Positions 1 through 8,167 of a stretch of DNA of 51,078 nucleotides are shown here, one piece after another. The notes beneath the pieces are model-generated. The model had not been told where the DNA came from and did no database searches. It worked only from the letters and a program-made list of their open reading frames with translations. The stretch lies in assembly GCF_000740775.1 (NCBI RefSeq), contig NZ_JFGS01000030.1, positions 1 to 51,078 of the forward strand, read 5' to 3'. The position numbers and the translations under genes were made by a program. Position 1 is the first letter of the stretch; every line of letters starts with the position of its first letter. Source of the stretch: Haematobacter missouriensis (GTDB lineage Bacteria > Pseudomonadota > Alphaproteobacteria > Rhodobacterales > Rhodobacteraceae).

Positions 1-183
1 ACCGTCGCGCGCTTGCGCCACTTCGCAACCGTCTCGGGATTGATGCCCAGTTCCCGGCTCGGCTGCGCGAGCGAAGCTTGCGAGCATTCGGGCCTGCCCT
101 CGGACCGATGGCGGGCTGGCCCCCCTTATTGCTGCTCCGACAGCGTGCGTGGTTGTGGCGTTGCCGTGACGAACTTGTCCCAT
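1..183 (-). pseudogene. 5' remnant of IS481-family transposase
   Basis: On the minus strand an ATG at 183 starts MGQVRHGNATTTHAV, which matches the usual beginning of one group of IS481-family transposases. The downstream helix-turn-helix (ELGINPETVAKWRKRAT, about 48-3) lies in a different reading frame, so the gene is interrupted by an indel of roughly 30 bases near 90-125. The rest, including the DDE catalytic domain, would lie left of the window. It is therefore a broken gene, or at best a frameshifted one. I did not identify a terminal inverted repeat to the right of the start. The family call rests on remembered sequence patterns. Confidence 0.6.
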
Positions 184-400
184 AGGGCACCGTCCATTCC
201 GAAGAGTGCATCGCACCATCAAACCGGGGGAGCAAACAGATAGGCGTTTTCGGGCCGATTTACCGATTTCCGGCGCATAGGCATGACACTTCAGGACTTT
301 TTCGGCAGCCCGCTCAGGGATTGCGGAGGGCGATCTCCATGGGTTGCGGTTCCCGCGCGGCTCGGCCAATCTCACGCCATTGTCAGGGGAAAAGCGCGTC

Positions 401-883
401 ATGGAAGCCACGGGGACCGATATCGACATCGGCAAGTTCTGGAAAACGCTGGGAGAGCGGGCGACAGGGGCCACGCTGGTCACGGCGGATGGCGCAGAGG
501 GCTGGACCGGTTTTCTCGGGCTGTCAGCCTCCCATGTCTCTGCCGCGCCTCCGGTGATGCTGGTCTCCATCGACCGCAAGACCTCTGCGCTGAGCGGGGT
601 ACTGGAAAAGGGACACTTCGCGGTGAACTTCCTGCCTGTGGGGGAGGCGGCGCTGGCGCAGGCCTTCGGCGGCAAGGGGGAGAAGCTTTTCGAGGAGGGC
701 CGCTGGGAAACCTTCGTCACAGGCGCACCCGTGTTCCGTGAGGCGCTCGGCGTGTTCGACTGCCGCGTGTCGCAGGTGGTGGAAGAGGGCGATGTCTCCA
801 TCGTGATAGGCAGGGTGCAGGGGGTGCGGGCGCGGGGCGAGGGGGCGCCGCTCCTCTTCTTTCGCGGCAGGTTCGAGGGCTAG
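401..883 (+). CDS. Flavin reductase-like FMN-binding protein
   Basis: This 160-residue protein has the flavin reductase-like split-barrel pattern: an early T-x-V segment (ATLVTADG), a central VMLVSIDRKTSA stretch and a KGHFAVNFLP motif typical of the small NAD(P)H:flavin reductases that feed reduced FMN/FAD to partner monooxygenases. The ATG at 401 is preferred over one at 344 because AGGGGA at 386-391 precedes it and the family starts close to this point. Its stop overlaps the stop of the convergent exporter gene in a shared CTAG at 880-883. No partner oxygenase is adjacent, so the physiological acceptor is unknown. Confidence 0.8.
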   Translation: MEATGTDIDIGKFWKTLGERATGATLVTADGAEGWTGFLGLSASHVSAAPPVMLVSIDRKTSALSGVLEKGHFAVNFLPVGEAALAQAFGGKGEKLFEEGRWETFVTGAPVFREALGVFDCRVSQVVEEGDVSIVIGRVQGVRARGEGAPLLFFRGRFEG

Positions 884-1641
884 CCCGCGAGCCTTGTCAG
901 CGCGGGGCCGACCAGCGCTGCGCCCGAGCAGAACAGCAAGCCCACGGCAAGCTGCCGCATGCGGGCGGGGGTAAGCGGTGGCGGCCAGCGCCGCGCGGCA
1001 AAGGTGCCGAGCGCAACCGCGGGGATCGCGCCCGCTGCGACGGCGAGGGTCGGCAGCGCCACCCCGTCCGTCGCAATCACCAGACCGAGCCGGAAGGTCT
1101 GGTTCAGCACGAATATCGCGACGAGGGTGGAGCGGATCGCCGTCTGGGCGATCGGCTGACGATAGATGTGGTAGATGATCGGCGGCCCGGCGGTGGAGAA
1201 CAGCCCGCCCATGATGCCGCCTGCCGCACCGAAGGCGATGAAGCTGGCGGGCGGGGAGCGGTGCTCCTGCGGTCTGGGCCGGAAACCGAGCTGGATGCTC
1301 GACCCGACGATGACCAGCCCGAGCAGAAGTTGCAGCAGCCAGAGTGCCGTTCCAGCAAGATAATGGAGCAGCGCATAGCCGATGATGAGCGTCGGCAGCG
1401 TCCCGATGAGGAACAGGCGCAAGGCCGCCCCGTCCACTTCCCGCCAGCCGCGGCGGAGCACGATGACACCGTTCGTCACCACGAGGATCGACGTGACCAC
1501 GGCCGCCTCCGGCAGTGGCATGAGACCGAGGAGACCCACCCCACCCATCAGGATCAGTCCGAGGGCGAAGCCGGTCAGCGTCTGCACCCACGCGGCAAGG
1601 CAGGCGATCAGCCAGAAGGCGAGCGTGGCGGTGGTAAGCAT
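880..1641 (-). CDS. Sulfite exporter TauE/SafE family membrane protein
   Basis: This 253-residue protein consists almost entirely of hydrophobic segments, with about eight predicted membrane helices, as in TauE/SafE (DUF81) exporters. Family-typical features include the N-terminal LTGFALGLILMGG helix, the mid-protein GGIMGGLFSTAGPP loop and the QTAIRSTLVAIF segment that opens the second half. Members export sulfite, sulfoacetate or related small organic anions; the substrate here cannot be told. A decayed relative of its 3' half lies just upstream at about 1925-2205. The gene converges on the flavin reductase and shares its stop-codon bases. Confidence 0.85.
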   Translation of the reverse strand: MLTTATLAFWLIACLAAWVQTLTGFALGLILMGGVGLLGLMPLPEAAVVTSILVVTNGVIVLRRGWREVDGAALRLFLIGTLPTLIIGYALLHYLAGTALWLLQLLLGLVIVGSSIQLGFRPRPQEHRSPPASFIAFGAAGGIMGGLFSTAGPPIIYHIYRQPIAQTAIRSTLVAIFVLNQTFRLGLVIATDGVALPTLAVAAGAIPAVALGTFAARRWPPPLTPARMRQLAVGLLFCSGAALVGPALTRLAG

Positions 1642-1924
1642 CTCAGTCTCGCAGCGACGTCATGCCGCACATTCGTGAATGCGACAATATCCTGCGGGAT
1701 GAAACCCTGAGCGGCGAATTATTCGGTGTCGTGTAAAATTCAGGACTGATTTCCCACATCTGCGCATCCATGCGGACAGTGGTCCTGCGAAGATGTCGTA
1801 TCAGCTCGACAGCACGAGAGGCTGCCCAGCCGCCTTCCGGCTGAAGGGGGTCGGCCTGAAGCGCGGTCTCGTGACCCGCGTTGCGGGAAGGCTGGCTCGC
1901 GCGCAGAGCGGACCCGGGTGATGC

Positions 1925-2205
1925 GCGACCAGAACCGCAGGTGAAGGCCAAGCTGTGGCATGCGGGCAGGGGTGTGCGCCAGGGCTGCCAGCGGCAGAGA
2001 TACTGAGCACAAACTCGGGGACAGCGCCCGCCGCTGCGGTGAGGGTTGCCATCGCCGCCCCCATCCTAACCACCAGCCCTCCGCGCCGGAAGGTCTGTTT
2101 CCGCGTGACTATGGCGGCGAGGGCGGGGCGGATCCCCGCCTGCCTGATCGGCTGACGAGGGATGAGCCGGGGGATCCGCGGGCCGTGGAACGTGGAACGT
2201 GGCGC
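1925..2205 (-). pseudogene. Fragment of a second TauE/SafE exporter gene
   Basis: This stretch aligns by eye with about 900-1200 of the intact exporter gene on the same strand. Matching blocks include GCATGCGGGC (1959-1968), GCCGGAAGGTCTG (around 2085) and TGATCGGCTGACGA (around 2146). Minus-strand translations give GAAMATLTAAAGAVPEFVL against GVALPTLAVAAGAIPAVAL of the intact copy, but the similarity jumps between frames and has no start or intact 5' half. It is a diverged, truncated paralogue, not a recent duplicate. The flanks (1642-1924 and 2206-2487) show no convincing gene; the overlapping ORFs there look like GC-driven noise. Confidence 0.7.
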
Positions 2206-2487
2206 TACGCGGCATTGCGCTGGTTTCAGTGATCCGTCCCGGTCTCATCCTCTGGCAATATTGCGCAAGCTCTGCCAGCGCCGGCAACGCCGCGTCTCAC
2301 CCCTGCGCGGGCCGCGTGGAGGGCCGGTGCGTCGCCGTGGGCGCCCGTCGACGATGGGGCACGATGTTTGATTGGTCGTGAGCGAGTGGACGTGGGGGGA
2401 GGCATGACCCTGTCTCCCCGTTGCCAAATCTCTTGCATGGGCCGCGCGTCTCGGCTTCGATGATTCCTCATCGGGAGAATGGGTTGC

Positions 2488-3432
2488 ATGGCAAAACTGA
2501 CGGGTATGTTCGGCGAAGCGAGCGGGGAGACCCTGTTCGATCTGCCCCGCTGCGACGATTTGGAGCAGATGCCGGAAGCGGCGAGAGTGGTTATTCTGGG
2601 AGCGGCCACAGCCACGCCCTATGCCTCCGTGGGCGCCTATTGCGCGGGGGCGCCCCGCGCGATCCGTGAGGCATCGGCGGCCTATGGAACGACGCTGCCG
2701 CATGTGAACTTCGACCTTGGTGCACCGACGCTGCCGGACGGGGTTCTGGCGGTGGACGCCGGCGATCTGCCGATAGGGGAGGAAGCCGCTGCCAATCGCG
2801 CCTGCATCCGTGCGGCGGTGGAGCGGGTCCGCACGGCAGGGGCCGTGCCACTTCTGATCGGCGGCGACGATTCAGTCCCGCTGCCGATGATCGCGGCGTT
2901 CGAGGGTCAGGGGCCGGTCTGGATCCTGCAGATCGACGCGCATATCGACTGGCGCGACAGCGTGGAGGGGGAAAGGTTCGGCCTGTCCTCGACCATGCGG
3001 CGGGCGTCCGAGATGGCGCATGTTGCGGGGATCGTTCAGGTGGGCCAGCGTGGTATCGGCTCCGCACGGGCGGCCGACATGGCGGAGGCGATTGCGGCGG
3101 GCGTGACGTTCGTGCCCGCGCGGGAGGTGTGCGGCGGCGATGGTATCGCCCGCGCGGTGACGGCGATCCCTGCGGGGGCACGGGTCATCATCTGCTTCGA
3201 CTGTGACGGGCTCGACCCTGCGATCATGCCGGCGGTGATCGCGCCCACGGCAGGGGGGCTTGGCTACTGGCAGGCGATGGAGTTGATCGCGGGGGTGGCG
3301 GAGCGGGCGGAGATCGTCGCCTTCGACCTTGTGGAACTGATGCCGGAGCGGGATATCGACGGCCGGGGGGCGCTTCTCGCGGCGCAGCTTCTGGCGACGG
3401 TCATGGGCATCGTCGCCCGGCAGGGCAGGTGA
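2488..3432 (+). CDS. Arginase/agmatinase family ureohydrolase
   Basis: This 314-residue protein belongs to the binuclear-manganese ureohydrolases (arginase, agmatinase, guanidinobutyrase, formiminoglutamase). The metal motifs are DAHID at residues 150-154 and FDCDGLDP around 237-244. The first motif reads GGDDS at 125-129 where most members have GGDHS, so Asp128 replaces a metal-binding His. The ATG at 2488 is chosen over 2479 because GGGAGA at 2473-2478 is spaced correctly only for it. Agmatinase-like hydrolysis releasing urea is the best guess; the substrate is not settled. It ends directly against the convergent mxaX gene. Confidence 0.8.
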   Translation: MAKLTGMFGEASGETLFDLPRCDDLEQMPEAARVVILGAATATPYASVGAYCAGAPRAIREASAAYGTTLPHVNFDLGAPTLPDGVLAVDAGDLPIGEEAAANRACIRAAVERVRTAGAVPLLIGGDDSVPLPMIAAFEGQGPVWILQIDAHIDWRDSVEGERFGLSSTMRRASEMAHVAGIVQVGQRGIGSARAADMAEAIAAGVTFVPAREVCGGDGIARAVTAIPAGARVIICFDCDGLDPAIMPAVIAPTAGGLGYWQAMELIAGVAERAEIVAFDLVELMPERDIDGRGALLAAQLLATVMGIVARQGR

Positions 3433-4068
3433 TCAGCGCCGCTCGAAATGCTGTGCGGCCTTCACCACCAGATCCGGGAGCGAGCTCGCGCCCAGTTTCG
3501 ATCTGAGCGCGTGACCCGCGTTGAGGACCGTCTTGTAGCTCAGGAATGACTGCTCCGCGATCTCCCGGTAGGACCTGCCTGCGGCGATGAGGGCGAGGAT
3601 CTCCGTCTCTCTCCGGCTGAGGCTGGGGAGCGGCGGTGCGTCCGGGTCCAGCATGTCGAGGAAGGCCAGCCGCTGCGCCATGTCGGCCGCGAGGTAGCGT
3701 CCACCCCGCAGCACGCTCAGGAAGGCGGTCTGGATTTCCTCCGGGGCAGCGTCCTTGTTGACAAAGCCGTTTGCCCCGGCTTGCAACGCCTGCCGTACAA
3801 TGACCGGACCGCGGTGCATGGAGAAGACCAGAATCGGCAGGCGCCTGTCATGCCGCCTGACGCGTGAGATGAATTTCACTCCGGCCAGGCGATCCTCGCC
3901 GAAGGAGATGTCGGCCACCAGCATCTGCGGCATCGCCTTGCGGCTTTCGCGCAGCGCGGCGAGCGGAGTGGCGGCGAACACGACCTCGCTGCCGGACACG
4001 CAACGAACGATGCGGTTCCAACCTTCTGCCACCACGGGATGATCGTCCACGACGAGAATGCGTGTCAT
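3433..4068 (-). CDS. mxaX: LuxR-type response regulator MxaX
   Basis: This 211-residue NarL/FixJ-type regulator has a receiver domain with the acidic pair Asp8-Asp9, phospho-acceptor Asp53, Ser83 and Lys105. A C-terminal LuxR helix-turn-helix runs over about 149-193 (LSRRETEILALIAAGRS). Its start overlaps the stop of the histidine kinase gene by four bases, so the two are translationally coupled. The order Z-Y-X reading away from mxaF is the arrangement known from Paracoccus denitrificans, where the pair controls methanol dehydrogenase synthesis. It probably activates the divergent mxaF promoter; the binding site is not proven. Confidence 0.8.
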   Translation of the reverse strand: MTRILVVDDHPVVAEGWNRIVRCVSGSEVVFAATPLAALRESRKAMPQMLVADISFGEDRLAGVKFISRVRRHDRRLPILVFSMHRGPVIVRQALQAGANGFVNKDAAPEEIQTAFLSVLRGGRYLAADMAQRLAFLDMLDPDAPPLPSLSRRETEILALIAAGRSYREIAEQSFLSYKTVLNAGHALRSKLGASSLPDLVVKAAQHFERR

Positions 4069-5438
4069 GCTGCGGCCTCCTTGCAGTCGCGGTGGGGCAG
4101 GGTCAGGGCGGTGCGGGTCATGCAGCCGTCGCGAACGGGACGTTCGTAGGTGCCGCCGAGCGCCTCCGCCCGATCCTGTATCCCCGCCTGCCCATGGCTC
4201 GGGCCGCGGTCTGGGTCCGGGCCGCGACCATCGTCGCGCATTTCCACCCGCAGACCGCCGGGCGCCGTGCTCACGTTGAGGTCGATCCGCGCCGCTCCGC
4301 CATGACGGACGGCATTCAGCGCGCTTTCCTGCACGAACCGCAGGATCGCCAGCGTCTCGCTCTCCCCAATGGGTACGCGCGCGACCGGCGCCATATCGAG
4401 CCGCATGCAGACGCCCGGGGTGAGTTCGGAAAATGCGGCGGCACAGTCGTTCAGCACATCCGCGAGCGAGGTTCCTGCGTCCACCATCGGGCGCAACCGG
4501 TAGATGATAGAGCGCAGGATGAGCTGCACGCCCTCCACGTTCCGGCGGATCACTGCCATCTTCGCCGCCATTTCCGCCGTCAGCCCATCCGGCGCCTGCG
4601 CCGCGCGTGCCAGCATATCCTCCGCCGTCGCCACCGACATGCGGAGGGAGAAGAGCAGCGGGCCAAGACCGTCATGCAGGTCGCTCGCAACGTCGCGCCG
4701 CTCGGATTCGGAAAGGGTCATGAGACGCTGCTGGAGGAGCCGGTTCTCCGCGCGTCGCCGCCCCAGATCGGAGCCGAGCGCATGTATTCCCCTGCGCAGC
4801 GTTTCTATCTCCCGCAGCGGTTGAGGTGGAAGATCGCTGTTTAGGTCCCCCTGCCGGATCGCGTCCAGCGTCCTGTTGCAGGCCTTGAGGCGACGCTGCA
4901 CGAGATGGAGCACGAGGAATGTGGTCAGCACGGCGACGCCGCTCATGGCGAGGATGGCGGCGAGGATCGCGCGGAAATCCTGCCAGACTTCAGCCGCCTC
5001 ATCCCGCATGTCGCTGCGCAGGATGAGCCTGCCGAGGATGTTGGGATAGTTGGTCACATAGGCGGTCGTTTCCTGCTCCGTCTGCCCAAGCAGCACAAGG
5101 AACCAGCCGGGCGGCCCATCACTCTCCGCGCCCTGCGGGGCGCTGAGCAGTTTGCCGTCGGGGGCGCGGACTTCGGCATGGACATGGCGGAGCATGTCGA
5201 ACTGCCGCGACAGGTTGAGCGCCTCCTCCATCGCCTGCGGGCCGGTGAGCCTGCCGCGGAACTGATCCAGATAAGCTGTGGCGAGTTCATAGGCGGTGTC
5301 GATTTCGTTGCGCGTGGCGATGCGGGCATTCACGATCAGGATCGCGGAAACGCTGAGGCTGAGCACGAAGCTCATGGCGAAGGCCAGAAGGACACCCAGC
5401 CGCCTGAGCGGGACCGGCTTCATCGGCGGCGGCTTCAT
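4065..5438 (-). CDS. mxaY: Sensor histidine kinase MxaY
   Basis: This 457-residue membrane kinase has helix 1 at about residues 14-36, a periplasmic domain of some 120 residues and helix 2 at about 157-180. A HAMP-like linker follows, then a HisKA_3 dimerisation domain with phospho-acceptor His255 in SDLHDGLGP, and an HATPase domain with Asn375 in the N box and DDGRGPD near 402-408. This is the NarX/DegS class that pairs with LuxR-type regulators. It overlaps its neighbours by four bases on both sides (mxaZ stop, mxaX start). The ligand seen by the periplasmic domain is unknown; methanol, formaldehyde or a downstream product would fit the context. Confidence 0.8.
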   Translation of the reverse strand: MKPPPMKPVPLRRLGVLLAFAMSFVLSLSVSAILIVNARIATRNEIDTAYELATAYLDQFRGRLTGPQAMEEALNLSRQFDMLRHVHAEVRAPDGKLLSAPQGAESDGPPGWFLVLLGQTEQETTAYVTNYPNILGRLILRSDMRDEAAEVWQDFRAILAAILAMSGVAVLTTFLVLHLVQRRLKACNRTLDAIRQGDLNSDLPPQPLREIETLRRGIHALGSDLGRRRAENRLLQQRLMTLSESERRDVASDLHDGLGPLLFSLRMSVATAEDMLARAAQAPDGLTAEMAAKMAVIRRNVEGVQLILRSIIYRLRPMVDAGTSLADVLNDCAAAFSELTPGVCMRLDMAPVARVPIGESETLAILRFVQESALNAVRHGGAARIDLNVSTAPGGLRVEMRDDGRGPDPDRGPSHGQAGIQDRAEALGGTYERPVRDGCMTRTALTLPHRDCKEAAA

Positions 5439-5920
5439 TTCCCTTCCGCATAGGCCACGTGCAAGGCCTCCAGCGCCCCGCCATGGTCCATCCCCTGCCG
5501 GCGGAGTACCAGATAATGCTGCGCCACGGTGCCGAAGGAGCGGGTCTGCGCCGGATCCCAGGCGAAGTCTCGCAGGAGTTGTCCCGCATCCGCATCCGTC
5601 ACCTCGGCATCTATCTGTGCGATGCGGTTGGCGATCATGCGTGGCGACTCTTCGTAGTGGCGCGCCGCCTCCGCCAGAAGCCCGGCGTATTCACGGGCAT
5701 TTCCCGGAGGCTCGGCGCGCGCGGCAAGCCACCCGCCGGGGTCGCGATCATCCTCCATCGCGAGCCAGTCGCCGCCCTTCGGGGCCATCCCGAGCGTCGC
5801 TGATACTAAAGTATTGTCGTCCTGCCGATGGTCCCCAAGCAGGGGCCAGATCAGGGCGGTCCCCGTGGAAAACAGGGCAAGCGCGGCAACGGGAAAAACA
5901 ATTAAATATTTGTTTTTCAT
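5435..5920 (-). CDS. mxaZ: Small exported/anchored protein MxaZ
   Basis: This 161-residue protein starts at an ATG directly after a strong GGAGGAGGA ribosome site on the minus strand (about 5929-5937). Residues 5-28 form a hydrophobic signal or anchor helix; the remainder is acidic, soluble and probably helical, and would face the periplasm. I recognise no catalytic motif. Its position as first gene of a three-gene run with mxaY and mxaX, divergent from mxaF, matches MxaZ (MoxZ) of Paracoccus. The opening codons are notably AT-rich compared with the rest. A sensory accessory protein for MxaY is an inference from the context. Confidence 0.65.
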   Translation of the reverse strand: MKNKYLIVFPVAALALFSTGTALIWPLLGDHRQDDNTLVSATLGMAPKGGDWLAMEDDRDPGGWLAARAEPPGNAREYAGLLAEAARHYEESPRMIANRIAQIDAEVTDADAGQLLRDFAWDPAQTRSFGTVAQHYLVLRRQGMDHGGALEALHVAYAEGK

Positions 5921-6017
5921 AGATCTTTCCTCCTCCTCCGGTCCGATCCATGTGGTCCGGCATTCTGGCAACTGGCGGCTGACGTGGCAATCCCCTGTGA
6001 CGTTTGCAGCTGAAATT

Positions 6018-6033
6018 CGGGATATTTATCCCG
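6018..6033. promoter_or_regulatory. Palindrome in the mxaZ-mxaF divergent promoter region
   Basis: CGGGATA-TT-TATCCCG is a perfect 7-bp inverted repeat with a two-base centre. It lies in the 278-bp gap between the divergent mxaZYX and mxaF units. It stands out as AT-containing dyad symmetry in a GC-rich background and is a candidate operator, for example for MxaX. No clear -35/-10 pair could be assigned in this gap. Confidence 0.45.
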
Positions 6034-6198
6034 GTCGTTTGGGGAAGAAGTGCCGCTGACAGAACGCCCGCTCCCGCGCTTAATCGCCCATGTCGGAGCG
6101 GCGCCGGGAGCGCGGCCCCGGTATCGGTGAATCGCCGGGAAGGAGGCTGGCCTGCGAGGCAGGACAGACCCGGCGCGCCGCCAGAGGGAGGCTTATAT

Positions 6199-8109
6199 AT
6201 GATACGCCATACAGGGCTCGCCGGAGCCCCATCGAGACTTGCTCTCATCGTCGCAACGGCGGCAGTGGGATTTGCGGCCGGGCCAGCGCTCTCCAACGAC
6301 AAGCTCGTGGAGCTTGCAAAGGATCCGGCCAACTGGGTGATGACCGGGCGTGACTACAACGCTCAGAACTACTCCGCCATGACTGAGGTCAACAAGGAGA
6401 CGGTCAAGCGGCTTCGCCCGGCGTGGTCATTCTCCACCGGGGTGCTGAACGGGCACGAGGGAACGCCGCTCGTAGTCGGGGACGTGATGTATGTGCACGC
6501 TCCTTTCCCGAACACGACCTTCGCGCTCGACCTGAACGAGCCGGGGCATATCCTGTGGCAGAACAAGCCCAAGCAGAACCCGACGGCCCGCGCGGTGGCC
6601 TGTTGCGACGTGGTGAACCGGGGGCTGGCCTACTGGCCGGGCGACAGCGAGGTCGAGCCTCTGATCCTGCGCACGCAGCTCGACGGCCATATTGTCGCGC
6701 TGGACGCAAAGACCGGCGAGACCCGCTGGTCGATGGAGAACTCCGACATCAAGGTCGGCTCCACGCTCACCATCGCGCCCTATGTCGTCAAGGATCTGGT
6801 GCTCGTCGGCTCCTCGGGTGCGGAACTCGGGGTGCGGGGCTATGTCACCGCCTATGACGTGAAGACCGGCGAGCAAAAATGGCGCGCCTTCTCCACCGGA
6901 CCGGACGAGGATGTGCGGCTCGCGGCGGACTTCAACGACGCCAACCCGCATTACGGCCAGAAGGGTCTCGGCATTTCGACCTGGGAGGGCGACGCCTGGA
7001 AGATCGGCGGCGGGACGAACTGGGGCTGGTATGCCTATGACCCGACCGTGGACCTGTTCTACTACGGCTCCGGCAACCCGGCCCCGTGGAACGAGACGAT
7101 GCGCCCGGGCGACAACAAGTGGACCATGACGATCTGGGGCCGCAAGCCCGAGGACGGCATGGCCAAGTTCGGCTACCAGAAGACGCCGCATGACGAATGG
7201 GACTATGCGGGCGTCAACGTGATGATGCTCTCCGACCAGAAGGATAAGGACGGCAAGGAGCGCAAGCTTCTCACCCATCCCGACCGGAACGGCATCGTCT
7301 ATACGCTCGACCGTACGAACGGCGATCTCGTCTCTGCCGACAAGATCGACGACACGGTGAACTGGACGACCGGGGTGCAGCTAGACACCGGCCTGCCTGT
7401 CCGCGACCCGGAATTCGGCACGCGGATGGACCACAAGGCCACGGACATCTGCCCCTCCGCCATGGGCTATCACAACCAGGGCCATGACAGCTACGACCCG
7501 GAGCGCCGGCTGTTCTTCATGGGCATCAACCACATCTGCATGGACTGGGAACCGTTCATGCTTCCCTATCGCGCGGGCCAGTTCTTCGTCGGCGCGACGC
7601 TGTCCATGTATCCGGGCCCGAAGGGCGACCGGGAGAACGCGCTCGGTCTGGGCCAGATGAAGGCCTACGACGCGATCACGGGCGAGTTCAAATGGGAGGT
7701 GATGGAGCGCTTCGCGGTCTGGGGCGGGACGATGGCAACGGCGGGCGGCGTGACCTTCTACGGCACGCTCGACGGCTTCATCAAAGCGCGGGACAGCGAC
7801 ACGGGCGATCTGCTGTGGAAGTACAAGCTGCCTTCTGGCGTGATCGGCCATCCGATGACCTACCAGCATGACGGTCGCCAGTATGTCGCCATCTACTACG
7901 GCGTCGGCGGCTGGCCGGGTGTGGGTCTAGTCTTCGACCTTGCCGACCCGACGGCCGGTCTCGGCTCCGTGGGCGCGTTCCGGCGGCTGCAGGAGTACAC
8001 CCAGCAGGGCGGCGGCGTGATGGTGTTCTCCCTCGACGGCCAGAGCCCGTATTCCGACGATGTGCATCTGGGCGAATACGAAGTCATCCAGTCCGGCCAG
8101 AAGCTCTGA
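6199..8109 (+). CDS. mxaF: Methanol dehydrogenase large subunit MxaF (Ca/PQQ type)
   Basis: This is the periplasmic PQQ methanol dehydrogenase alpha subunit, a 636-residue precursor that oxidises methanol to formaldehyde. A signal peptide is cut after residue 32 ([12 protein letters not shown]). With mature numbering the known key residues fall exactly in place: vicinal Cys103-Cys104, calcium ligands Glu177 and Asn261, and catalytic Asp303. Asp303 is followed by Tyr and Ala305 (WDYAG at 7198-7212). Lanthanide XoxF enzymes have Asp at position 305, so this is the calcium MxaF type. The ATG at 6199 has GGGAGG at 6186-6191; the frame is open upstream but non-homologous. It heads mxaFJGIRSACKL. 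Confidence 0.97.
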   Translation: MIRHTGLAGAPSRLALIVATAAVGFAAGPALSNDKLVELAKDPANWVMTGRDYNAQNYSAMTEVNKETVKRLRPAWSFSTGVLNGHEGTPLVVGDVMYVHAPFPNTTFALDLNEPGHILWQNKPKQNPTARAVACCDVVNRGLAYWPGDSEVEPLILRTQLDGHIVALDAKTGETRWSMENSDIKVGSTLTIAPYVVKDLVLVGSSGAELGVRGYVTAYDVKTGEQKWRAFSTGPDEDVRLAADFNDANPHYGQKGLGISTWEGDAWKIGGGTNWGWYAYDPTVDLFYYGSGNPAPWNETMRPGDNKWTMTIWGRKPEDGMAKFGYQKTPHDEWDYAGVNVMMLSDQKDKDGKERKLLTHPDRNGIVYTLDRTNGDLVSADKIDDTVNWTTGVQLDTGLPVRDPEFGTRMDHKATDICPSAMGYHNQGHDSYDPERRLFFMGINHICMDWEPFMLPYRAGQFFVGATLSMYPGPKGDRENALGLGQMKAYDAITGEFKWEVMERFAVWGGTMATAGGVTFYGTLDGFIKARDSDTGDLLWKYKLPSGVIGHPMTYQHDGRQYVAIYYGVGGWPGVGLVFDLADPTAGLGSVGAFRRLQEYTQQGGGVMVFSLDGQSPYSDDVHLGEYEVIQSGQKL

Positions 8110-8167
8110 CAGGCGACATCTCCGCGTCCGGCTTCTCCGGGCGCGGGCATCCCGAAAGGAGTGTCAC

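Noticed and set aside
2226-2703. Minus-strand open frames across the start of the ureohydrolase gene
   Set aside because: They overlap the 5' end of a well-supported gene and have low-complexity Arg/Pro-rich translations.
6004-6198. Longer N-terminus for MxaF
   Set aside because: The added 65 residues have no signal-peptide character and would put the true signal peptide inside the protein; the ATG at 6199 has a good ribosome site and gives exact MxaF numbering.
6199-8109. XoxF (lanthanide) methanol dehydrogenase
   Set aside because: The residue two after catalytic Asp303 is Ala, not Asp, and mxaI and the full maturation set are present.
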